From: Macrosoma leucophasiata
Taxonomy: Eukaryota > Arthropoda > Insecta > Lepidoptera > Hedylidae
NCBI GenBank assembly: GCA_036365455.1
Contig: JAWQUS010000008.1
Coordinates: 12,321,501 to 12,385,500 of the forward strand
Reading direction: 5' to 3'
DNA length: 64,000 nt
In this document: positions 61,801 through 64,000 of the stretch, one piece after another
Position numbering within the stretch: position 1 is the first letter of the stretch
Layout of the letters: every line of letters starts with the position of its first letter
Translations under genes and position numbers: made by a program
The notes under the pieces: model-generated
Told to the model about the DNA's origin: nothing
Databases searched by the model: none
Seen by the model: the letters and a program-made list of their open reading frames with translations, nothing else

Positions 61801-62403
61801 GTCGTATCTAAAGTATCCACAGAGTATTTTCAAAGATTTCGTCGATCGTCACATGTGACACCAAAATCGTACTTAAATTTCATTGGCGGGTACAAAACCA
61901 TATATCAAATGAAGCAGAAAGAATTAGGTGATGGTGCAATGAGAATGGATACTGGTTTAGAAAAACTCCGTGAAGCTTCCATCTCAGTTGAAGTTCTTAA
62001 GAAAGACTTAGCAGTCATGGAGCAAGATCTTGCTTTAGCATCCGAAAAAGCTGACCGTGTCTTAACAGAGGTTACAGAAAGAGCAATGCAAGCAGAGATT
62101 GTAAAAAATCAAGTACAAATAGTCAAAGAAAAGGCCGAAGCCTTAGTCGCTTACATAGCCGAAGAAAAAGAAAAAGCAGAGAGAAAGTTGGAAGCTGCAA
62201 AGCCTGCATTAGAAGAGGCTGAAGCTGCTCTCAATACTATTAAGCCAGCACATATAGCGACTGTCAGAAAATTAGGCCGGCCTCCGCATCTTATAATGAG
62301 GATCATGGATTGTGTGTTAATCCTCTTCCAAAGAAGATTACACCCACTCATACCAGATACCGCGGCACCATGTCCAAAACCTTCATGGGCAGAATCACTA
62401 AAA
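36076..62403 (+). CDS. DNAH5: Axonemal dynein heavy chain, DNAH5/DNAH8 (outer-arm gamma) type, 5' 38 exons
   Basis: The exons join in phase to 3,439 codons; vertebrate DNAH5 has about 4,600, so roughly a quarter lies right of the window. The protein is the force-generating ATPase of the ciliary and sperm outer dynein arm. In order: DHC_N1 tail (about 70-900), linker DHC_N2 (about 1490-1900), AAA1 with GPAGTGKT (K2046) and CFDEFNR, AAA2 with GPPGAGKT (K2328), AAA3 with GEQGSAKT (K2682) and [12 protein letters not shown]4 with GVGGSGKQS (K3046), stalk coiled coil (about 3285-3380) and the start of the microtubule-binding tip. Numbers assume the ATG at 36076. Runs such as [19 protein letters not shown] are close to DNAH5 and DNAH8; I cannot decide between these paralogues (fly CG9492 or kl-3). 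All four P-loops are intact and no exon is broken. Confidence 0.93.
36367..36504 (+). CDS. DNAH5: Dynein heavy chain exon 2 (residues 25-70)
   Basis: Acceptor ttatcag and donor GTAATC. It encodes a basic stretch [19 protein letters not shown], then [19 protein letters not shown]. This matches the extreme N-terminus of DNAH5/8, just before the xxIDQLF motif carried by the next exon. Confidence 0.82.
36582..37107 (+). CDS. DNAH5: Dynein heavy chain exon 3 (tail, 71-246)
   Basis: Starts [20 protein letters not shown] and runs through [19 protein letters not shown] to [13 protein letters not shown]. The YYQDVE and 'V/FTGxCxxxxR' pattern is typical of the DNAH5/8 N-terminus. It ends in phase 1 at a GTAACT donor. 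Confidence 0.92.
37215..37375 (+). CDS. DNAH5: Dynein heavy chain exon 4 (tail, 246-299)
   Basis: Phase 1 to phase 0. The peptide [20 protein letters not shown] matches the 'NxxxxxxIExxxxxWxxQ' helix that opens DHC_N1. Acceptor ttcacag, donor GTATTT. Confidence 0.93.
37687..37803 (+). CDS. DNAH5: Dynein heavy chain exon 5 (tail, 300-338)
   Basis: Encodes [20 protein letters not shown] then [14 protein letters not shown]. The GPxxELEYWKxR signature is diagnostic of axonemal DHC_N1. It is phase 0 on both sides and too short to stand out as an open frame. Confidence 0.93.
38208..38489 (+). CDS. DNAH5: Dynein heavy chain exon 6 (tail, 339-432)
   Basis: Includes [20 protein letters not shown] and [13 protein letters not shown], then [18 protein letters not shown]. 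These are conserved DHC_N1 helices. Donor GTAAGG. Confidence 0.94.
38605..38929 (+). CDS. DNAH5: Dynein heavy chain exon 7 (tail, 433-541)
   Basis: Encodes [13 protein letters not shown], then [20 protein letters not shown] and ends MEGLLLGE in phase 1. [11 protein letters not shown] is a hallmark of the tail domain. Confidence 0.94.
39356..39579 (+). CDS. DNAH5: Dynein heavy chain exon 8 (tail, 541-615)
   Basis: Encodes [16 protein letters not shown], then [20 protein letters not shown] and [13 protein letters not shown]. Phase 1 to phase 0, donor GTAAGA. Confidence 0.93.
39766..39913 (+). CDS. DNAH5: Dynein heavy chain exon 9 (tail, 616-665)
   Basis: Encodes a helical segment ending in [17 protein letters not shown]; the PPLxRNxPPVAG motif is conserved in all axonemal heavy chains. 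It ends in phase 1. The next intron holds a perfect hairpin and a 5S-like SINE. Confidence 0.93.
39956..39999. repeat. Perfect 19-bp inverted repeat, 6-base loop, in dynein intron 9
   Basis: Arms 39956-39974 and 39981-39999 are exact complements (CTGGAATACCAACTCGCAC and inverse). Confidence 0.92.
40090..40490 (+). repeat. SINE with 5S rRNA-like head, in dynein intron 9
   Basis: GGTTAAGCACTACGGGCGCG then GTGATGGGTGACCGC (40152-40200) follows the internal promoter region of 5S rRNA (AAGCAGCGTCGGGCGCGG, GATGGGGGACCGC). A body follows with CGGAGGGCACGTTAAGCCGT and a LINE-like tail CAGTGGGACGTATAATGGGT plus ATT repeats. It is not a functional 5S gene: only the middle of 5S matches. Confidence 0.72.
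40496..40677 (+). CDS. DNAH5: Dynein heavy chain exon 10 (tail, 665-725)
   Basis: Encodes [15 protein letters not shown] and [15 protein letters not shown]. The acceptor (tattacag) lies about 25 bases beyond the ATT-rich tail of a SINE. The following intron contains a GA microsatellite. Confidence 0.92.
40748..40807. repeat. (GA)n microsatellite in dynein intron 10
   Basis: Nearly uninterrupted GAGAGA for about 55 bases. Confidence 0.95.
41029..41232 (+). CDS. DNAH5: Dynein heavy chain exon 11 (tail, 726-793)
   Basis: Encodes [16 protein letters not shown], then [19 protein letters not shown] and [10 protein letters not shown]. The 'RExxxLxxMGLxxP' pattern is conserved. Phase 0 on both sides. 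Confidence 0.93.
41258..41460 (+). repeat. tRNA-derived SINE, family A, in dynein intron 11
   Basis: Has GACCGTTTGATTCAAAGGTC, a damaged B-box (GGGTTCTACAG), an inner duplication of GGGTCTGGG and the usual CTGTGAGTGTAAGCGTATTT end. Confidence 0.72.
42170..42443 (+). CDS. DNAH5: Dynein heavy chain exon 12 (tail, 794-885)
   Basis: Encodes [13 protein letters not shown], then [19 protein letters not shown]; the 'PGxxxxxWxS' motif is typical of this position. Ends NLPG in phase 1. Confidence 0.92.
42701..42755 (+). CDS. DNAH5: Dynein heavy chain exon 13, micro-exon of 55 bases
   Basis: Encodes [18 protein letters not shown]. It is needed to carry phase 1 into phase 2 and corresponds to the 'EPLTCEEFL' segment of vertebrate DNAH5. 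Acceptor ttttcag, donor GTAAGT. Confidence 0.87.
42866..43005 (+). CDS. DNAH5: Dynein heavy chain exon 14 (903-950)
   Basis: Encodes [20 protein letters not shown], then [13 protein letters not shown]. Phase 2 in and phase 1 out; it matches the 'LVEEAVNELVNMLL' helix of DNAH5. Confidence 0.9.
43267..43415 (+). CDS. DNAH5: Dynein heavy chain exon 15, low-complexity linker (950-999)
   Basis: Encodes a Ser/Thr/Gly-rich stretch, then [17 protein letters not shown]. This part is poorly conserved in the family, so placement rests on phase and on clean splice sites. A near-perfect inverted repeat starts five bases after the donor. Confidence 0.84.
43421..43467. repeat. Perfect 19-bp inverted repeat at the exon 15 donor
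   Basis: Arms 43421-43439 and 43449-43467 with a 9-base loop; the left arm begins five bases after the splice junction. Confidence 0.88.
43550..43800. repeat. Retroelement-like GC-rich fragment in dynein intron 15
   Basis: Contrasts in composition with the AT-rich intron around it (CACCGGGCAATCGGTGAGCG, GGGCGTTGCGGGGGACGTAA). Family not identified. Confidence 0.35.
43990..45150 (-). pseudogene. LINE reverse transcriptase and 3' end, minus strand, in dynein intron 15
   Basis: The minus frame reads [48 protein letters not shown] then stops, resuming as [24 protein letters not shown] is intact but at least two stops lie downstream. An AT-rich 3' UTR reaches to about 43990. Confidence 0.8.
45300..45710 (+). 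pseudogene. Mariner transposase, N-terminal part only
   Basis: After an ATG at 45305 and an early stop, the frame gives [59 protein letters not shown] and [18 protein letters not shown]. This is the paired helix-turn-helix DNA-binding part; the catalytic domain is missing. It differs from the mariner at 15.8-16.9 kb. Confidence 0.85.
45702..45893 (-). pseudogene. LINE ORF1 fragment with PHD-like zinc finger
   Basis: The frame CSVCKKNVxKK-like: [39 protein letters not shown] and [10 protein letters not shown]. The Cys-His pattern of a PHD-like finger is complete. Such fingers open ORF1 of many lepidopteran CR1/jockey LINEs, so I read it as TE, not a host gene. Confidence 0.7.
46011..46143 (+). 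CDS. DNAH5: Dynein heavy chain exon 16 (1000-1044)
   Basis: Encodes [20 protein letters not shown], then [14 protein letters not shown]. It follows a 2.6 kb intron filled with LINE and mariner fragments. Confidence 0.89.
46615..46781 (+). CDS. DNAH5: Dynein heavy chain exon 17 (1044-1099)
   Basis: Encodes [20 protein letters not shown] and [15 protein letters not shown]. The 'PxFxxxxxLxIPxxxxxPxL' pattern is the standard DHC segment. I chose the acceptor ending at 46614 because it keeps phase 1; the AG eight bases later would break the frame. Confidence 0.9.
47556..47843 (+). CDS. DNAH5: Dynein heavy chain exon 18 (1100-1195)
   Basis: Begins [15 protein letters not shown] after a strong pyrimidine tract and ends with [19 protein letters not shown]. 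The 'NYYxxxxENKEI' motif is conserved in DNAH5/8. Confidence 0.92.
48321..48549 (+). CDS. DNAH5: Dynein heavy chain exon 19 (1196-1272)
   Basis: Encodes [20 protein letters not shown], then LGLTTELR. It ends in phase 1 at GTAAGA. A 20-bp perfect hairpin starts 14 bases after the exon. Confidence 0.92.
48563..48611. repeat. Perfect 20-bp inverted repeat, 9-base loop, in dynein intron 19
   Basis: Arms 48563-48582 and 48592-48611; it begins 14 bases after the exon 19 junction. Confidence 0.92.
48779..48925 (+). repeat. SINE-like repeat family B, diverged 3' part, in dynein intron 19
   Basis: CCTGTAATTTCTGGCACAGA, TTCATAGGCATG and AAACTGCATAATTGTTTATC mark it. It ends about 70 bases before exon 20. 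Confidence 0.65.
48996..49195 (+). CDS. DNAH5: Dynein heavy chain exon 20 (1272-1338)
   Basis: Encodes [20 protein letters not shown], then [20 protein letters not shown]. The cacag site at 49008 would break the frame, so I use the AG at 48994-48995, which gives the same spacing as DNAH5. 'RPIxDLDDxRxxMxxLxxIR' is a strong family motif. Confidence 0.9.
49365..49445. repeat. Short interspersed repeat fragment in dynein intron 20
   Basis: CACGCCAGGTCCCTAACGGG then TAGGCAGAGAGTGTAGAGCG is a phrase I recognise as frequent in lepidopteran genomes. Class unknown. Confidence 0.4.
49507..49788 (+). CDS. DNAH5: Dynein heavy chain exon 21 (1339-1432)
   Basis: Encodes [20 protein letters not shown], then [20 protein letters not shown]. 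The 'GPMxxGxxPxEAxDRLxxFQ' motif is diagnostic. Confidence 0.95.
49902..49947. repeat. Perfect 21-bp inverted repeat, 4-base loop, in dynein intron 21
   Basis: Arms 49902-49922 and 49927-49947 around GGGG; the arms are GC-richer than the intron. Confidence 0.93.
50260..50519 (+). CDS. DNAH5: Dynein heavy chain exon 22, start of linker (1433-1519)
   Basis: Encodes [18 protein letters not shown], then [20 protein letters not shown]. Ends in phase 2 at an unusual GTGGGT donor; the open frame runs on past it, but the family match stops there. Confidence 0.93.
50845..50922. repeat. 36-bp inverted repeat with one mismatch, 6-base loop, in dynein intron 22
   Basis: Arms 50845-50880 and 50887-50922. 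The single difference would be a G-U pair in RNA. This is the longest hairpin in the window. Confidence 0.93.
51118..51337 (+). CDS. DNAH5: Dynein heavy chain exon 23, linker (1519-1592)
   Basis: Encodes [20 protein letters not shown] and [20 protein letters not shown]. It is the DHC_N2 core ('PLLxxLxxxAMxxRHW'). Confidence 0.95.
51428..51468. repeat. 15-bp A/T inverted repeat in dynein intron 23
   Basis: Arms 51428-51442 and 51454-51468. Low complexity, so it weighs less than the others. Confidence 0.6.
51681..51880 (+). CDS. DNAH5: Dynein heavy chain exon 24, linker (1593-1659)
   Basis: Encodes [19 protein letters not shown], then [20 protein letters not shown] and GSLLSNR. Ends in phase 2. 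Confidence 0.95.
51901..52165 (+). repeat. SINE-like repeat family B in dynein intron 24
   Basis: GATGGTAGAAATTTAGTGAC, GCCGCTAAATGATGGTGTTC and ACATCAATATGAACTG. Diverged. Confidence 0.7.
52237..52712 (+). CDS. DNAH5: Dynein heavy chain exon 25, linker (1659-1818)
   Basis: Encodes [36 protein letters not shown] and [20 protein letters not shown], then [17 protein letters not shown]. These are near-invariant in outer-arm heavy chains. Confidence 0.96.
52885..53400 (-). repeat. RTE-tail-linked repeat, family E, copy 2, in dynein intron 25
   Basis: Starts CACTTCAGCCAAAAGACGTC and carries GCCGATTGGCGATCTCAGTG and, near the end, GTTGATTGACTGCGTACTAG and AATTCTCCTCCACTAATGGC. Confidence 0.65.
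53448..53659 (+). CDS. DNAH5: Dynein heavy chain exon 26, linker end (1818-1888)
   Basis: Encodes [18 protein letters not shown], then [20 protein letters not shown]. Phase 1 to 0. Confidence 0.94.
53837..54061 (+). CDS. DNAH5: Dynein heavy chain exon 27 (1889-1963)
   Basis: Encodes [20 protein letters not shown], then [19 protein letters not shown]; 'K(Y/F)ETLITxHVHQRDxF' is a family signature before AAA1. Confidence 0.95.
54591..54763 (+). CDS. DNAH5: Dynein heavy chain exon 28, entry to AAA1 (1964-2021)
   Basis: Encodes [20 protein letters not shown], then [20 protein letters not shown]. Ends in phase 2 at GTGTGT. Confidence 0.94.
54968..54996. repeat. Perfect 12-bp inverted repeat, 5-base loop, in dynein intron 28
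   Basis: GCGTAAATATTG and CAATATTTACGC around TCATT. Confidence 0.8.
55163..55330 (+). repeat. SINE-like repeat family B, decayed, in dynein intron 28
   Basis: AGAACTATAGTGACGGAAT, CACCGCACTACCTAATATTC and TGGCAACGCAC. Confidence 0.6.
55350..55565 (-). repeat. RTE-tail-linked repeat, family E, copy 3, in dynein intron 28
   Basis: ATAATCGCCACGCTTAGAAA, GGTTTGGCGATCGCGGTGGC, GGTTGACTAACTGAAC and ATTCTCCTCCAC. It ends about 55 bases before exon 29. Confidence 0.65.
55620..55775 (+). CDS. DNAH5: Dynein heavy chain exon 29, AAA1 Walker A (2021-2073)
   Basis: Encodes [20 protein letters not shown], then [21 protein letters not shown] is the main ATP-hydrolysing P-loop of dynein. The acceptor is poor in pyrimidines (aaatag). 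Confidence 0.95.
55990..56200 (+). CDS. DNAH5: Dynein heavy chain exon 30, AAA1 Walker B (2073-2143)
   Basis: Encodes [20 protein letters not shown] and [26 protein letters not shown] is the AAA1 Walker B motif. Confidence 0.96.
56522..57000 (+). repeat. Composite SINE in dynein intron 30: family A split by a complete family B copy
   Basis: 56522-56626 is a tRNA-like head with box A TGGTCGAGCGG and box B GGTTCAATCCC; 56627-56921 is family B with a poly-A end; 56930-57000 resumes family A (GTGTGGGGCTGTGAGTCAGT). It ends about ten bases before exon 31. Confidence 0.8.
57011..57205 (+). CDS. DNAH5: Dynein heavy chain exon 31, AAA1 (2144-2208)
   Basis: Encodes [19 protein letters not shown], then [19 protein letters not shown] and LCEEQLTKQ. 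The intron before it carries a 480-bp composite SINE. Confidence 0.96.
57730..58026 (+). CDS. DNAH5: Dynein heavy chain exon 32, AAA1/AAA2 (2209-2307)
   Basis: Encodes [20 protein letters not shown], then [20 protein letters not shown] and [11 protein letters not shown]. Confidence 0.96.
58320..58438 (+). CDS. DNAH5: Dynein heavy chain exon 33, AAA2 Walker A (2308-2347)
   Basis: Encodes [20 protein letters not shown] then [20 protein letters not shown] is the AAA2 P-loop. Ends in phase 2. Confidence 0.95.
58662..59023 (+). CDS. DNAH5: Dynein heavy chain exon 34, AAA2 Walker B (2347-2468)
   Basis: Encodes [20 protein letters not shown], then [20 protein letters not shown] and [21 protein letters not shown] holds the AAA2 Walker B region. 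Confidence 0.97.
59148..60131 (+). CDS. DNAH5: Dynein heavy chain exon 35, AAA2-AAA3 (2468-2796)
   Basis: The longest exon in the window. It has an acidic loop ([11 protein letters not shown], about residue 2545), then [20 protein letters not shown] (AAA3 P-loop) and [20 protein letters not shown] (Walker B). Ends MGQPG in phase 1. Confidence 0.97.
60216..60708 (+). CDS. DNAH5: Dynein heavy chain exon 36, AAA3-AAA4 (2796-2960)
   Basis: Encodes [20 protein letters not shown], then [20 protein letters not shown] and [13 protein letters not shown]. Ends in phase 2. Confidence 0.96.
60801..61443 (+). CDS. DNAH5: Dynein heavy chain exon 37, AAA4 (2960-3174)
   Basis: Encodes [20 protein letters not shown] and [16 protein letters not shown] (AAA4 P-loop), then [20 protein letters not shown] and LHVVLCFSP. 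An acidic run follows its start ([10 protein letters not shown]). Confidence 0.96.
61609..62403 (+). CDS. DNAH5: Dynein heavy chain exon 38, end of AAA4, stalk helix 1 and start of microtubule-binding domain (3175-3439)
   Basis: Encodes [20 protein letters not shown], then [17 protein letters not shown], a heptad-rich coiled coil (about 3285-3380) and [20 protein letters not shown]. The microtubule-binding part has [19 protein letters not shown]. The donor is GTGGGT. The next exon lies outside the window. Confidence 0.95.
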
Positions 62404-62466
62404 GTGGGTATTTCATTTATTAATTATCCAATTTTGAATGATGAATTAACTAATATAACATACTTT

Positions 62467-62750
62467 TACTGGTGGTAGAGCTCCAGTAACGGAGCTCGCG
62501 GGCGTAGGAGCCCGCATTACCTAATATACTGGTCGCTAAATGGTAGTGTTCAGCACTATCGTGTTCCGGTCAGGTGGTAATGTACGGCCCTGTAATTTCC
62601 GGCACAGAGGCATAACACCTTAGGCCTCAGGAGTGGTAACGCATCTGCATTTTGACCTTGGTCTTTGTGTGGGTGTCTATAGGCTGCAGTCATCACTTAA
62701 CATCAATGTGAACGGCATGCTTGTTTGCCACTTCCATTACATTAAAAAAT
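62467..62750 (+). repeat. SINE-like repeat family B, well preserved, after dynein exon 38
   Basis: CTGGTGGTAGAGCTCCAGTA, TTCAGCACTATCGTGTTCCG, TCTATAGGCTGCAGTCATCA, then an A-rich end; it starts about 60 bases after the exon. Confidence 0.85.
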
Positions 62751-63204
62751 ATATAACAACTTAAAATATTTATTAAATCTTACTTACTATGTATTAATAG
62801 TAATTAGTGTGAAAGTATGGATGTCTGTTTGTTTGTTTATTTGTTTGTTGCTGAATCTCAATAAAGCGGCTGGACGGATTTCGATAAAATTTTGTACACA
62901 GGTAGAACATATGGCTGTTACACATAGGATAATTTATATCCTGTTCAAAGTTTCCTTAGGAAATTTTTAAGTACACGCGGACAAAGACGCGGGCAAAAGT
63001 TAGTAATGTATAAAATGAATATAATATGTATATTCTATAGGTGTATATACATGATCTATAGGTATATGTACTAAGCAACCATTACAAATACCTTGATCAA
63101 ATAGTTCGTGTACTCTCTGAAGGTATGTAAAGGGCCTTCATGCATGAACAGAGTGATGATTGTGATGAATGTGGAAGAGGCACTTTTGGCGCTTTACGCT
63201 CAAA
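62751..63204. repeat. Intron sequence with a retroelement end
   Basis: GGCTGGACGGATTTCGATAA and GACAAAGACGCGGGCAAAAG (62867-63003) are phrases of a lepidopteran TE terminus. Nothing coding. Confidence 0.4.
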
Positions 63205-63790
63205 CTCAAACTCAAACTCAAAAATTCATTTAATCACTTGGAAATAATAGAATTTGCTTGTGATAGGTCAAATTACAAATATAAAATTAAAGCGAATAAC
63301 AACTGATACGTTGATTAATATGTCAAAGTAAACAAAATTAATAAATAATAGTCCAAAAATACTTAATGATAAAAATAGGTATCAACAGAATGTTCCATAC
63401 TTTCTTTTACAAGCGGCAAGATAAGACAAAACAAAAAAATATGGGACATTCTTTGTCATTCACTGGCAGAGTTCCAAAGCCCACATTACTGAGAAAAAAC
63501 CTGCCAAAACAAAACTCAGTAGGGTATTTTCAAAATATGTTCCTTAAAACTATTTTCACAATATGACACTTATAACTATGTTTTACAATATCAAGTACAA
63601 TGCACATTAATTTCACAAAATTATTGTTTAGTCTTGTGGAGCTAGACCAGCATTTGTCCAGGCATCTCTATCCTTTAGATAGTCATCGAGTCTATAGTAC
63701 GCATTTTTACATAGTGTGAGTTTAATACATGACTTAAATGTATTATCTGTAAGTTCAAGAATCTGTAAGCTCTCTATCTACCCTTTGTAG
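63205..63790 (-). repeat. LINE 3' UTR fragment with (CTCAAA)n head, minus strand
   Basis: A CTCAAA run (63208-63233) followed by AATTCATTTAATCACTTGG looks like an inverted LINE tail and 3' UTR. No dynein exon is found between 62403 and the right edge. Confidence 0.5.
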
Positions 63791-64000
63791 GACTTGGCTT
63801 GAAGATACATACATACGCTGACTGATTTGTTAGGCCATGACATGGATTGTAAACATTAAAAAAAGAATAAAAAAGATTGTAGTTAGTACCTACGAAACAT
63901 TTTTATTAATTTATTCTTTACTTAATTTACACACACTAAATCCGGACGAGCCAGAATGCGATAAGTTTTATTTTAAAATTAGATACTATTGACTTGTAAG

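Noticed and set aside
1..64000. CRISPR array, operon or phage-like system
   Set aside because: No regularly spaced direct repeats, no bacterial gene spacing, and split genes throughout.

Overview
The window reads as an animal genome, most likely a moth or butterfly (Lepidoptera). The genes are split by short AT-rich introns with GT..AG borders. The space around them is packed with insect mobile elements: RTE-type and jockey/CR1-type LINE fragments, mariner transposases, tRNA-derived and 5S-derived SINEs, and fold-back MITEs. I compared families from memory of protein families, not by a database search.

Two host genes are visible, both on the plus strand. (1) 933-5662 is the 3' end of an ARAP gene (Arf-GAP/Rho-GAP/ankyrin/PH adaptor). 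Four exons encode the end of the RhoGAP domain, the Ras-association domain and the last PH domain, and stop right after it. The rest lies left of the window. (2) 36076-62403 is most of an axonemal dynein heavy chain of the DNAH5/DNAH8 (outer-arm gamma) type. I place 38 exons joining to 3,439 codons without a phase error. They cover the tail, linker, AAA1-AAA4 and the first half of the stalk. AAA5, AAA6 and the C-terminal domain lie right of the window.

The 30 kb between the genes (5.7-36 kb) holds no further convincing host gene. It contains several generations of nested repeats: a mariner on the minus strand (15.8-16.9 kb), an old element with long inverted ends (19.45-20.81 kb), jockey-like fragments (11.5-13.1, 23.2-24.2, 28.0-29.25 kb), RTE fragments (24.4, 27.5-28.05, 29.25-29.7 kb) and a decayed LINE (29.9-30.9 kb). 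Scattered in it are short ATG-to-donor exon candidates that end in phase 0, the phase needed to join dynein exon 2, so the dynein gene may have alternative starts far upstream.

The least ordinary signals are: a series of short, near-perfect inverted duplications with tiny loops, many in dynein introns; a SINE whose head resembles 5S rRNA and whose tail abuts a dynein splice acceptor; one repeat embedded at the same place in two copies of a tRNA-like repeat; and the candidate alternative first exons. I see no CRISPR array, operon or microbial system.
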